A stretch of 64,000 bases of DNA from Microbulbifer pacificus. Lineage in GTDB: Bacteria; Pseudomonadota; Gammaproteobacteria; Pseudomonadales; Cellvibrionaceae. Below, in pieces: positions 9,734-20,233 of this stretch (positions within the stretch are counted from its first letter, which is position 1; each line of letters opens with the position of its first letter). The stretch lies in assembly GCF_033723955.1 (NCBI RefSeq), contig NZ_CP137555.1, positions 3,712,001 to 3,776,000 on the forward strand. The letters are read 5' to 3'. The notes beneath the pieces were generated by a model. It did not search any database, had not been told where the DNA came from, and was given only the letters and a program-made list of their open reading frames with translations. Both the position numbers and the translations under genes were made by a program.

Positions 9734-10312
9734 GGCGCAGAGCTTCCTTCTTCACGGGATTCTCAAGGGGGGTATTGGTGAGACAATCGCGCATTGGATT
9801 CACCAATCAGTATAGAAGCTGTCATATCGGTGGAGGTTGAGTACTTCTATGACCAATTTATTACCATGCGAAAAAATGCGAAAAACCCGTTAAATAGCGG
9901 TTGCGTGGAATGTTGAGTCGGATATGATTGAAACCTTGTTGTCAATCATCCAATGAATTGATGTTGGCCGGGTAGCTAGAGAATATTCGGAAACAACATC
10001 GGAAACTATTCGGCATCACCGAGTACAGATTCAAATGAACCTCCAGTTAAAGCGTACTAATTTTTCAGGCCACCGATGGCAGCAGGTAATGCTGGCATCG
10101 GCTACCTGTGTGCGCTTCTGCGTACCTCACTCCTCCAAACGCGTCTCAACCAAGGCGGATTCTGCTTTGTCTGAAGTGATTGGCGTGATTGCTGTATCGG
10201 CGCAAAACCTCGCTGAAAACCTATGTAAGTGCCTGGTCGTTTCCATGCATTGCTCCGCCGTGGCCATTCGAGTGCGCAGCATGATTACCTGACAGATTAC
10301 CAAAATGTGTGT
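9734..10312. other. long intergenic region upstream of the MFS leader
   Basis: No convincing gene. Visible structures are a repeated TGCGAAAAA near 9865, an inverted repeat GATTGA/TCAATC at 9926-9931 and 9942-9947 that could be an operator, and a stem at about 10071-10101 (CCGATG pairing with CATCGG, with inner CAGC/GCTG). Short reading frames on both strands lack family features. Transcription of the MFS leader probably starts somewhere in this stretch. Confidence 0.5.
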
Positions 10313-10313
10313 T

Positions 10314-10378
10314 CTGGAGGGTTTCACCAAGACCCCCCAGGAAAAGCCCGGATGGTCTTGGCCTCCGGGTTTTTTTTT
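10314..10378 (+). promoter_or_regulatory. candidate transcription attenuator before the MFS gene
   Basis: Three hairpins compete. Segments 10314-10321 (CTGGAGGG) and 10333-10340 (CCCCCCAG) can pair with one mismatch. CCAAGACC at 10327-10334 is an exact complement of GGTCTTGG at 10354-10361. CCCGGA at 10347-10352 pairs with TCCGGG at 10364-10369 and is followed by nine T. The last is an intrinsic terminator; the middle pairing blocks it. The arrangement matches a 1:2, 2:3, 3:4 attenuator, ending 24 nt before the MFS start codon. The trigger is unknown. Confidence 0.55.
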
Positions 10379-10402
10379 GCCGTCAAATTGGGAGAAATCG
10401 GC

Positions 10403-11665
10403 ATGGACAGGCAGTGGTGGCAATCGCTTTACAACTTACCGCCTTTGATATGGATTGTTCTGGTGGGCAGTTTTTTTGGACGCGGCACCTACTTTATGGT
10501 GTGGCCGTTCCTGGCTATTCTGCTGCACGAAAAATTCGCCCTGGGTCCGGCAAATATCGGTCTCATACTCAGTGTGTCTGCGATGGTCGCAACCCTGCTC
10601 GGGTTCTATGCAGGTACCCTGTCTGATCGCTACGGTCGGCGTAACCTCCTGATTTTGGGTACGGCGATCAATACCTGCGCGTTTGCTCTGCTGGCGTTGG
10701 CGGATTCGCTGTCGGCGTTTATTGTCTCCATTACGCTTTGCTCAATCGGTCGTGCGATCTGGGAGGCGCCGGCCAGTGCATTGTTTGGTGATCTGATTCC
10801 GGAACAGAGAAGCCGCGAACTTGCGCTGCAGTTCCGTTATTTCCTGATCAATGTGGGGGCGGCACTTGGGCCAATTGTCGGTGTCTGGGCGGGCCTCAGC
10901 GCCCAGCAGTCCACTTTCAGCCTCACCGCAGCGAGTTACCTGTTTCTGTGTCTCGGGTTTGTGTGGGCATTCCGATATACAAAATCCGGGCTGGCGGCGA
11001 AGGTAAAAAGAAATCCTGCGACAAGTTTTCGGGCAACCTTGCGGGTTTTACACCGGGATAGGGCTTTTCTGATCGTAGTGCTTGCCAATATCCTCACGCT
11101 GTTCATCTACGCGCATATGGATTCCAGTCTGGTGCAGTATCTTACTCAGAGCAGTGCACCGGGGCTGATACAGCTGATTTCCAGCATGATCCTGGTCAAT
11201 GCCACCACGATTATTCTGTTGCAGTTTCCATTGCTGAAATTGATGGGTGGGTTGAGTGTCAACCATCGGATCATTATTGGGATTTTTGTTCTCGCAGCGG
11301 GACAGGTGTGGTTCGCGATCAATCCGGTTCACTGGTTCTATGGCTGGCTGGGAGCCGCCTTTGTAGTGAGTGTTGCAGAGACAATCTTGTTCCCGACGAT
11401 GAGCATCCAGGTAGATCGAATGGCTCCCGATCATTTGCGGGGGAGTTATTTTGGCGCTACTTCGTTTTATACCTTCGGGTGGTCAAGTGCACCGCTGGTG
11501 GGGGGCTTTGTGATTGAGTGGCTGGGGGGATCCGCGCTGTACTGGGGAACGTTCCTGCTGTGCGGTGTGGTGTTGTATCTGTATCGGTTCAGTAGCCAAT
11601 TCGAGCGTGTGTCTGGACCGGCGGCAGTGCCAGCCAACGCAGGAGAGGAAGCGGCGAACACATAG
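10403..11665 (+). CDS. MFS family transporter
   Basis: Major facilitator superfamily permease of about 420 residues with roughly twelve hydrophobic segments. The start was set at ATG 10403 because a GGAG ribosome site lies 9 nt upstream and the protein then begins with a normal first helix (LIWIVLVGSFFGRGTYFMVW). An in-frame extension back to 10229 would have to be translated through the attenuator. The loop between helices 2 and 3 has the family motif GTLSDRYGRRN. Substrate is not evident; drug/sugar-phosphate-like exporters of the MdtH/YajR type share this layout. The gene is alone and converges on fadH. Expression is probably controlled by the leader structure directly upstream. Confidence 0.88.
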   Translation: MDRQWWQSLYNLPPLIWIVLVGSFFGRGTYFMVWPFLAILLHEKFALGPANIGLILSVSAMVATLLGFYAGTLSDRYGRRNLLILGTAINTCAFALLALADSLSAFIVSITLCSIGRAIWEAPASALFGDLIPEQRSRELALQFRYFLINVGAALGPIVGVWAGLSAQQSTFSLTAASYLFLCLGFVWAFRYTKSGLAAKVKRNPATSFRATLRVLHRDRAFLIVVLANILTLFIYAHMDSSLVQYLTQSSAPGLIQLISSMILVNATTIILLQFPLLKLMGGLSVNHRIIIGIFVLAAGQVWFAINPVHWFYGWLGAAFVVSVAETILFPTMSIQVDRMAPDHLRGSYFGATSFYTFGWSSAPLVGGFVIEWLGGSALYWGTFLLCGVVLYLYRFSSQFERVSGPAAVPANAGEEAANT

Positions 11666-11737
11666 CTGTAGTCGTCTAAAAAATGCTGGCGGATTTGTTC
11701 CGGGTTGATTGCCGCCTTGATCGAAACCTCTAGAGAG

Positions 11738-11760
11738 CAGGATGCCCTGTGGGCATCCTG
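11738..11760. terminator. hairpin between the convergent MFS and fadH genes
   Basis: CAGGATGCCC pairs perfectly with GGGCATCCTG around a TGT loop. No T run follows on either strand, so it may be a weak bidirectional terminator. Confidence 0.5.
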
Positions 11761-11778
11761 ATCATCCAGTTAGTTACG

Positions 11779-13887
<2,109 letters not shown>

Positions 13888-13907
13888 CTATGCAAAAAGT
13901 TGCATAG
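13888..13907. promoter_or_regulatory. perfect palindrome upstream of fadH, candidate operator
   Basis: CTATGCAAAAAGTTGCATAG: two 8-bp arms, CTATGCAA and TTGCATAG, are exact complements around AAAG. It lies 60-80 nt before the fadH start codon and after the LysR stop codon, the right place for a repressor or LysR-type regulator. It does not match the PsrA/FadR-type motifs I know. Confidence 0.55.
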
Positions 13908-13999
13908 TGTGGACCAAGGATACCAAGCCCGGGAAACGGGTGACACTGACCATTCCGACCGATTCTTCTGTCCTTCCCATCTCCTGATCCGGGCAAACG

Positions 14000-14899
14000 T
14001 CAGCTGCCGAACATTTCTATCACCTGTTCCCGCAGCCAGCGGTTGGCGCCTTCGTCATCCTGGCTGCGGTGCCACAGCAGGTGCCAATCCATCTGCGGTA
14101 TCTGGAACGGCAGCTCGAAGCACTTCGCCGGGTACTGCCGGGCCAGGCTGACCGGTACCGTGAGTGCCAGGTCGGTCTTCAATACCACCAGCGGTGCCAC
14201 CCGGTAGTGCTGCACCCGCAGTTTCACCTTGCGCCGCCGCCCGAGCTTGTTCAGTGCAATATCCGCGATCCCCGGGCCACTGCGGCGGCTGGAAACGTGG
14301 ATATGCTCCAGCCCCAGATACTGCTCCAGGGTAAGGCTGGAGGCGCCTGCCAGCGGGTGATCCGGGCGCACCATGCACTGGTATCTGTCTGCTACAAGAC
14401 GCTGCTGGTTGAGCTGGGTGGCGGAGACCATGGGAATATCCAGGGCAAAGTCCAGGCTGTTGGCCGCCAGCTCCTTCACCAACTGGTCCCGCGGCACATA
14501 GTAAGACTCCACGCTGACCCCCGGGGCCACCGCGTGCAGATGCTCCAGCAATTGCGGCAACACCAGTGTCTCCGCCATATCGTTCATGGAAACCCGCAAG
14601 GTTTTGTGCGCGCTGGCGGGTTCAAAGCGGTGGTGTCCGGTCACGCTACTGCCCAATAGGGCCAGCGCCTGTTGCACCTTGGGCATGATGCTCTCTGTCA
14701 GTGGTGTGGGACTCATTCCACTGGGGGTGCGGGTGAACAGTTGGTCGTCCAGTGCGCGGCGCAGGCGCGCCAGGGCATTGCTCACGGCGGGTTGGGTGAT
14801 ATGCAGGCGCTCCGCCGCGCGCGTCAGATTGCGGGTGTTGTAGATGGCATCGAGCACCGGGAAGAGGTTCATATCAATCTGCTGTAACTGCATGGTCAC
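14000..14899 (-). CDS. LysR-family transcriptional regulator
   Basis: LysR-type regulator of 299 residues. The N-terminal winged helix-turn-helix is clear (DMNLFPVLDAIYNTRNLTRA, then RLHITQPAVSNALARLRR), followed by a ligand-binding domain from about residue 95. Start is either GTG 14899 (GAGAGG 5 nt upstream) or ATG 14893. It is divergent from the nine-gene acyl-CoA operon across a 190-nt gap and upstream of fadH on its own strand, so it is a good candidate regulator of both. An AT-rich stretch (14940-15000), including the dyad ATGATTCAT, lies in the divergent gap. Inducer unknown; an acyl-CoA or hydroxy acid would fit the context. Confidence 0.93.
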   Translation of the reverse strand: MTMQLQQIDMNLFPVLDAIYNTRNLTRAAERLHITQPAVSNALARLRRALDDQLFTRTPSGMSPTPLTESIMPKVQQALALLGSSVTGHHRFEPASAHKTLRVSMNDMAETLVLPQLLEHLHAVAPGVSVESYYVPRDQLVKELAANSLDFALDIPMVSATQLNQQRLVADRYQCMVRPDHPLAGASSLTLEQYLGLEHIHVSSRRSGPGIADIALNKLGRRRKVKLRVQHYRVAPLVVLKTDLALTVPVSLARQYPAKCFELPFQIPQMDWHLLWHRSQDDEGANRWLREQVIEMFGS

Positions 14900-15090
14900 T
14901 TTTTCCTCTCGCCGGAATCGGCCGCAATGGTATCACTATGGTGAATGATTGAATATTTACATAATAAACTTTGATGATTCATAAGGAATCGATAGCTTTA
15001 TCCCTCACAGGACTGAAAGAGTGAATAACCCGAGACGTAATTCGCAACGATCACCCCTTCATTTACATTGCCAACCACGGGAGAACGGCA

Positions 15091-15762
15091 GTGCCGGAAA
15101 TATTTGTAGTGCGCCATGGCCAGGCGTCATTTGGCAGCGATAACTACGACCAGTTATCGGAACTCGGCTGGCAGCAGGCGCGCTGGCTCGGGGAGCATTG
15201 GGCAGAGGACGGATTGCAGTTCGATCACATAGTCAGTGGTGATCTGCAGCGGCACCGCGAAACCGCGCAAGGTATCTGTGAGGGGCTGGGGCTTGCGAGC
15301 CACAGTGTGGAGGAATTACCGCAGCTCAATGAATTTGATTTTAAACAGGTGATGAGTGCCTACCGCGAAAAAAATCCGCAGGCGGCGCCGAGTGCAAATG
15401 CGGAGCGTGCGGATTACTACCGCTTTCTGAAAAAGGCCATGCACGCATGGTCGGCCGGCGAAATAAGTGCGGCGGAATCCTGGCAGCAGTTCGAGCAGCG
15501 TATCGAGGAAATAGTGGGGGTGCTCGCCGCCGGCGCGCGCGGTGGCAAAACCCTGGTGGTGAGTTCCGGCGGCGCCATCGCCATGATGGTGCGGCAGGTA
15601 TTGGGTGCGCCCTCAAGCAGCGTGACCCAGTTGAACATGCAGATAAAAAATACCGCGGTCAGTCATTTTTTTGCCGGCCGCAGCGGTGTGAGCCTGCACA
15701 GTTTCAACCACCTGCCGCATCTCGATAACCGCGAACGTCGACAGTTCATCACCTACAGCTAA
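15091..15762 (+). CDS. histidine phosphatase family protein, first gene of the acyl-CoA operon
   Basis: Protein of 223 residues with the PGAM-type motif VVRHGQASFGSDNYDQLSEL at the start. The second half of the catalytic site is in the LVVSSGGAIAMMVRQVLG segment; the usual second His position is occupied by the SSGG sequence, an oddity shared by some family members. The GTG start at 15091 has GGGAGAA 6 nt upstream. It opens the operon and is followed after 48 nt by the acyl-CoA dehydrogenase. Because the operon also carries a kinase thought to make phosphoacyl intermediates, a house-cleaning phosphatase role is plausible but not proven. Family membership is certain; substrate is not. Confidence 0.85.
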   Translation: MPEIFVVRHGQASFGSDNYDQLSELGWQQARWLGEHWAEDGLQFDHIVSGDLQRHRETAQGICEGLGLASHSVEELPQLNEFDFKQVMSAYREKNPQAAPSANAERADYYRFLKKAMHAWSAGEISAAESWQQFEQRIEEIVGVLAAGARGGKTLVVSSGGAIAMMVRQVLGAPSSSVTQLNMQIKNTAVSHFFAGRSGVSLHSFNHLPHLDNRERRQFITYS

Positions 15763-15810
15763 TCAAATCAGTACCAGATACCAGCGCCAGAAAAGAGCAA
15801 GAGCGAAAAC

Positions 15811-17025
15811 ATGAATTTTGAATATTCCCCGAAAGTACAGAACCTGCTGCAGCGCCTGAAACAGTTTATGGCGGAAGAGGTTGTCCCGGTTGAATCCCAG
15901 TATTGGGAGCAATTGGAGCAGGACCGCTGGGGCGAACCGCCGATTATGGAAGAGCTGAAACAAAAGGCGCGGGATGCGGGCCTCTGGAACCTGTTTATGC
16001 CGGGCAGCGAACACGGTGCCGGGCTGACCAACCTGGAATACGCGCCGCTGGCGGAGGAAATGGGCCGTGTGCTGTTTTCCTCAGAAATTTTCAATTGCAG
16101 TGCGCCGGATACCGGCAATATGGAAGTGCTTGCCCAGTATGGTTCGGATGCGCAGAAGGAACGCTGGTTGAAGCCGCTGCTGGCGGGGGAAATCCGTTCG
16201 GCTTTCGCCATGACCGAACCAAAAGTGGCCTCCAGTGATGCCACCAATATCGAAACGGAAATCGTGCGCGATGGCGACGATTACGTTATCAATGGCCACA
16301 AATTCTATATCAGCGGCGCATTGAACCGCCGCTGCGAAATCATGATCGTGATGGGCAAGACCGCGCCCGACAGCCCCGACCGCTATCGCCAGCAATCCCA
16401 GATACTGGTACCGATGAATACTCCCGGGGTGAAAGTAATTCGCCCCATGACGGTGTTCGGTTACGACGACGCGCCGGAAGGCCACGGCGAAATCATTTTC
16501 GACAATGTGCGGGTGCCGGCGGAAAACTTGATACTCGGCGAAGGTCGCGGATTTGAAATTGCGCAGGGTCGCCTTGGTCCCGGTCGCATCCACCACTGTA
16601 TGCGCCTGATCGGCCAGGCCCAGCGTGCGCTGGAAATGATGTCCGCACGGGCGGAAAACCGCGTGGTGTTCGGTCGCCCCATGATCAAGCAGGGTTCCGT
16701 GCGCGAGGATATTGCCAAGTCCGCCTGCGAAATTGAACAGGCGCGCCTGCTTACCCTCAAAGCCGCCGACCAGATGGATCGCTACGGCAACAAGGCAGCG
16801 CGAGACCTGATAGCCATGATCAAAATTGTCGCTCCGCAAATGGCGTGCAATGTCATCGACCGCGCCATCCAGATTCACGGCGCTGCGGGCCTAGGGCAGG
16901 ACTTCAATCTCGCGCGGGCCTACGCTTATGCGCGTACCATCCGTCTCGCCGACGGTCCGGACCAGGTGCACATGATGCAGTTGGGACGCAACCTGGCTGC
17001 GGCTTATGCAGCGGAGGTGGGTTGA
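15811..17025 (+). CDS. acyl-CoA dehydrogenase, ACAD10/11 type
   Basis: FAD-dependent acyl-CoA dehydrogenase of 404 residues. The N-terminal helical domain starts [15 protein letters not shown]. The FAD/substrate segment [16 protein letters not shown], the middle beta-domain ([15 protein letters not shown]) and the C-terminal helical domain ([20 protein letters not shown]) are all present. Near the C-terminus the catalytic loop reads LADGPDQVH, which is the form found in ACAD10/11 rather than the EGT of classical enzymes. In that group an adjacent APH-fold kinase phosphorylates 4-hydroxyacyl-CoA, and the dehydrogenase domain then acts on the phosphorylated intermediate to give an enoyl-CoA. 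Here the kinase is the very next gene, its ATG following directly after this TGA. Function as part of such a pair is inferred from context and motif. Confidence 0.93.
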   Translation: MNFEYSPKVQNLLQRLKQFMAEEVVPVESQYWEQLEQDRWGEPPIMEELKQKARDAGLWNLFMPGSEHGAGLTNLEYAPLAEEMGRVLFSSEIFNCSAPDTGNMEVLAQYGSDAQKERWLKPLLAGEIRSAFAMTEPKVASSDATNIETEIVRDGDDYVINGHKFYISGALNRRCEIMIVMGKTAPDSPDRYRQQSQILVPMNTPGVKVIRPMTVFGYDDAPEGHGEIIFDNVRVPAENLILGEGRGFEIAQGRLGPGRIHHCMRLIGQAQRALEMMSARAENRVVFGRPMIKQGSVREDIAKSACEIEQARLLTLKAADQMDRYGNKAARDLIAMIKIVAPQMACNVIDRAIQIHGAAGLGQDFNLARAYAYARTIRLADGPDQVHMMQLGRNLAAAYAAEVG

Positions 17026-18075
17026 ATGTCAGAGGTAAAAAACCCTGCCGCAGTGGATCAGCTGGATACGGAAAAGTTGTCCGCTTACCTGAAGGGGAAA
17101 ATCCCGGGCTTTGATGGCCCGGTACAGGCGAGCAAGTTTTCCGGTGGGCAATCCAACCCCACCTTCAAAATTCAGACCGGCGCGGGCACCTATGTGCTGC
17201 GCCGCCAGCCGCCGGGGAAACTGCTGAAATCTGCGCATGCGGTAGACCGGGAGTTTCGGGTAATGCAGGCACTCGCCGGCAGTGACGTACCCGTGCCCAA
17301 GGTGCTGCACCTGTGTGAAGACCGCGATGTCATCGGTTCCATGTTCTATGTGATGGAATATTGCGAGGGGCAGATTTTCTGGGACGCCGCATTGCCGGAG
17401 CTGAACAACAGCGAGCGCGCTGCTTTCTACGAGGAAATGAACCGGGTATTGGCCGCATTGCACAGTGTCAACATCGATGCGGTGGGGCTTTCCGATTACG
17501 GGCGCCCGGGTAATTATTTCGAGCGGCAGTTTGAGCGCTGGCAGGGACAGTATCGGGCATCGGAACTACAGCCCATCACTGCCATGGACCAGCTGATCCT
17601 TTGGCTGGGTGAAAACCTGCCGGCGGATGATGGCCGTGTTTCCCTGGTACACGGGGACTATCGCCTCGACAACATCATGTTTCACCCTACCGAATCCCGC
17701 GCCATCGCGGTGCTGGACTGGGAACTTTCCACTCTGGGACACCCGTTTGCGGATCTCGCATACCAGTGCATGCAACTGCGCATGCCTGCGGATAGCGGCA
17801 ATATCTCGGGGCTTATGGGGGTGGATCGTCACAGCCTCGGCATTCCCACTGAGCGGGAGTATGTGGCCCGCTACTGCGAGCGTATGGGTATCGAGCGCAT
17901 CGATAACTGGGCCTTCTATCTCGCGTTCAGTTTCTTCCGTCTCGCCGCCATCATCCAGGGCGTAGCCAAGCGTGCCCACGACGGTAATGCCTCCAGTAAA
18001 AATGCGGCAAAGCTCGGTGCTTTCGTCGGTCCGCTGGCCACGCTTGCACTGAATGTCATCGAACAAGAACAGTAA
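17026..18075 (+). CDS. phosphotransferase family protein (APH fold), ACAD10/11-like kinase
   Basis: Aminoglycoside-phosphotransferase-fold kinase of 349 residues. The catalytic loop is LVHGDYRLDNIMFHP (about residue 208), and the metal-binding equivalent of DFG is AVLDWELSTLGHPFADLAY. The N-lobe has KFSGGQSNPTFKI and YVLRRQPPGKLLKSAHAVDR. This combination is typical of the kinase domain fused to ACAD10/11 in animals and of LvaA-type kinases in bacterial levulinate/4-hydroxyvalerate pathways. Its start codon abuts the stop of the acyl-CoA dehydrogenase, implying coupled translation. The likely reaction is ATP-dependent phosphorylation of a 4-hydroxyacyl-CoA. True antibiotic resistance is unlikely given the context. 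Confidence 0.9.
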   Translation: MSEVKNPAAVDQLDTEKLSAYLKGKIPGFDGPVQASKFSGGQSNPTFKIQTGAGTYVLRRQPPGKLLKSAHAVDREFRVMQALAGSDVPVPKVLHLCEDRDVIGSMFYVMEYCEGQIFWDAALPELNNSERAAFYEEMNRVLAALHSVNIDAVGLSDYGRPGNYFERQFERWQGQYRASELQPITAMDQLILWLGENLPADDGRVSLVHGDYRLDNIMFHPTESRAIAVLDWELSTLGHPFADLAYQCMQLRMPADSGNISGLMGVDRHSLGIPTEREYVARYCERMGIERIDNWAFYLAFSFFRLAAIIQGVAKRAHDGNASSKNAAKLGAFVGPLATLALNVIEQEQ

Positions 18076-18106
18076 TAAAACATCAAACGATTTTGAGGAA
18101 AACTCT

Positions 18107-18883
18107 ATGGCGACCAATCTTTTTGACCTGACCGGAAAAATCGCCCTGGTAACTGGAGCAAGCCGCGGTATCGGCGAGGCAATTGCAAAACTGCTGGCGG
18201 AGCAGGGGGCCCATGTGCTGGTTTCCAGCCGTAAGATCGAGGGCTGCCAGGCCGTAGCCGATGCCATCAATGATGCGGGCGGCAAGGCCGAAGCCGTGCC
18301 CTGCCACATCGGCAATATGGAAGATATCGAACAGGTATTCAGCCATATTCGCAGCAAGTACGGCAAGCTGGATATTCTGGTGAACAACGCCGCAACCAAT
18401 CCCTATTTCGGACATATCCTCGATACGGATATCGGTGCCTTCGAGAAGACCGTGGCGGTCAATATTCGCGGTTATTTCTTCATGTCGGTGGAAGCGGGCA
18501 AGCTGATGCGCGAAAACGGTGGTGGCTGCATCGTCAATACGGCTTCTATCAACGCACTGCAGCCGGGAGTTGGGCAGGGTATTTACTCCATTACCAAGGC
18601 CGCAGTGGTGAATATGACCAAAGCGTTTGCCAAGGAATGCGCGCAGTTCAATATTCGGGTCAATGCGCTGTTGCCCGGCCTCACCAAGACCAAATTTGCC
18701 GGTGCACTGTTCTCCCACGAGGAAATCTACAACACCGCCATCGGCCATATTCCCATGCACCGTCATGCGGAACCGGAAGAAATGGCCGGCACTGTGTTGT
18801 ACCTCGTGTCTGATGCCAGCAGTTACACCAATGGTGAATGCGTGGTGGTGGATGGCGGACTCACCTCCTGTGGAGGACTCTGA
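18107..18883 (+). CDS. SDR family oxidoreductase
   Basis: Classical short-chain dehydrogenase/reductase of 258 residues. The cofactor motif is TGASRGIGEA, the NNAAT motif is near residue 96, and the catalytic Tyr-Lys is YSITK, preceded by NTASINA. Start was moved to ATG 18107, which has TTGAGGAAAA upstream; a longer frame from 18053 overlaps the kinase gene and lacks family residues. It follows the kinase and precedes a second SDR by 2 nt. In the operon it would oxidise or reduce a hydroxy/keto acyl intermediate. Substrate cannot be fixed from sequence. Confidence 0.92.
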   Translation: MATNLFDLTGKIALVTGASRGIGEAIAKLLAEQGAHVLVSSRKIEGCQAVADAINDAGGKAEAVPCHIGNMEDIEQVFSHIRSKYGKLDILVNNAATNPYFGHILDTDIGAFEKTVAVNIRGYFFMSVEAGKLMRENGGGCIVNTASINALQPGVGQGIYSITKAAVVNMTKAFAKECAQFNIRVNALLPGLTKTKFAGALFSHEEIYNTAIGHIPMHRHAEPEEMAGTVLYLVSDASSYTNGECVVVDGGLTSCGGL

Positions 18884-18885
18884 GT

Positions 18886-19680
18886 ATGGCGGAATTCATG
18901 CGGGACCCGATGCTGGACTTTACCGGCAACGTGGTACTCATTACCGGCGCTGCCAGCGGCTTTGGCGCCCTGGCTGCAGAAGAGCTGGGCCGCCGCGGTG
19001 CGCGTCTGGTTTTGGGGGATATCAACGCGGCAGGTCTGGGGCTGGTGGTAGACAAGCTCACCGCACAGGGTATTGAAGTGCAGACAATGGCTTGTGACGT
19101 TTCCTCCGAAACTGACTGCGCTGCCATGGTGGCACTGGCGCGGGAAAATTTTGGCCGCCTGGATATCGCCATCAATAACGCCGGTATCGCTCCGCCCATG
19201 CAATATTTTGAAGAGGTGGATGAAGAAACCCTCGACCTGCAGCACCGGGTGAATGTAAAGGGCGTTTTCTTCGGCATGAAGCACCAGCTCAAGGTGATGC
19301 GCAGCCAGGGCAGTGGAGTAATCCTGAATGTCAGTTCCATGGCCGGCCTTGGTGGTGCCCCCAAGGTGGCTGCCTACGCCGCTGCCAAACATTCGGTGGT
19401 GGGGCTGACCCGCACTGCAGCGGTGGAATACGCCCGTCACAATGTGCGCGTCAACGCCATTTGCCCTTTTTACACCCTGACCCCGATGGTTACCGATATT
19501 CAGGCACCAGAGGGTGCCACTGTGGATCAGGTGCACGCGCAATTGGCCTCCGGTTGCCCGATGAAGAGACTGGGAAAACCGGAGGAAGTGGTCAGTGCCA
19601 TGTTGATGTTGTGTTCACCGGCGCTCACTTATGTCACCGGGCAGACCCTGGCGGTAGACGGTGGAGTTTCCGCCTTTTAA
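18886..19680 (+). CDS. SDR family oxidoreductase
   Basis: Second short-chain dehydrogenase/reductase, 264 residues, with TGAASGFGALAA for cofactor binding, the NNAGIAPPMQ segment, and catalytic YAAAK preceded by NVSSMAGLGG. The ATG at 18886 is 2 nt after the previous stop, and its ribosome site (TGGAGGACT) lies inside the upstream gene's last codons, so translation is likely coupled. It resembles 3-hydroxyacyl-CoA dehydrogenase-like SDRs. It is one of three SDRs in this operon, suggesting several different carbonyl steps. Substrate inferred only from context. Confidence 0.92.
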   Translation: MAEFMRDPMLDFTGNVVLITGAASGFGALAAEELGRRGARLVLGDINAAGLGLVVDKLTAQGIEVQTMACDVSSETDCAAMVALARENFGRLDIAINNAGIAPPMQYFEEVDEETLDLQHRVNVKGVFFGMKHQLKVMRSQGSGVILNVSSMAGLGGAPKVAAYAAAKHSVVGLTRTAAVEYARHNVRVNAICPFYTLTPMVTDIQAPEGATVDQVHAQLASGCPMKRLGKPEEVVSAMLMLCSPALTYVTGQTLAVDGGVSAF

Positions 19681-19728
19681 TTTGCAATGACTGAATAATT
19701 TCTAACGACGTAAAGAGAGGGAGTTCAC

Positions 19729-20187
19729 ATGCCAATCATTATTTCCCCTAACGATTGCGCCAGTGCTATCGGCAGCGAAACTCAGGCCACAGACTGGTTC
19801 CAGATCGATCAGGCGCGTATCAATGCGTTTGCAGATTGCACCCTGGACCACCAGTTTATCCATGTGGACCCGGTAGCCGCTGCCAGGTCCCCTTTCGGCA
19901 GCACCATCGCCCACGGTTTCCTGTCGCTGTCCATGTTGTCCTACTTCGCTGAGCAGCTGGAAGTGGTGATGGATGGGGTAAAAATGGGAGTGAACTACGG
20001 TCTGGATAAGGTGCGTTTTATCAGCCCGGTAAAAGTGGACCAGCGCGTGCGAGCCCGCGCCAAGTTGCTGGATGTCCTCGAAAAAAATCCGGGGCAATTC
20101 CAGTTAAAGCTGGAAGTGACGGTAGAGATCGAAGGGCAGGACAAACCTGCGCTGATTGCCGAGTGGCTGGTCATGCAGTTTGTGTGA
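19729..20187 (+). CDS. MaoC-family (R)-enoyl-CoA hydratase
   Basis: Single hot-dog domain protein of 152 residues. The hydratase signature is present: ADCTLDHQFIHVDP followed by SPFGSTIAHGFLSLS, giving the Asp/His dyad used to add water to enoyl-CoA and make the (R)-3-hydroxyacyl-CoA. This stereochemistry matches the MFE-2-like SDR two genes on (20234), not the classical S-specific FadB route. It sits in the operon 48 nt after the preceding SDR. Family assignment is strong; chain-length preference is unknown. Confidence 0.93.
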   Translation: MPIIISPNDCASAIGSETQATDWFQIDQARINAFADCTLDHQFIHVDPVAAARSPFGSTIAHGFLSLSMLSYFAEQLEVVMDGVKMGVNYGLDKVRFISPVKVDQRVRARAKLLDVLEKNPGQFQLKLEVTVEIEGQDKPALIAEWLVMQFV

Positions 20188-20233
20188 TCTGCAAAAGATG
20201 ATTTAAAAATAACAAGCGTTAATGGAGAGAACC

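Noticed and set aside
10035..10292. 85-codon frame upstream of the MFS leader
   Set aside because: No family pattern, weak start signal, and its end overlaps the region that folds as RNA; more likely untranslated leader.
10229..10402. In-frame N-terminal extension of the MFS protein
   Set aside because: It would have to be translated through the terminator/attenuator; the ATG at 10403 has a better ribosome site and a normal first helix.
17026..18075. Aminoglycoside resistance gene
   Set aside because: APH fold only; operon context with acyl-CoA dehydrogenase and beta-oxidation genes points to a metabolic kinase.
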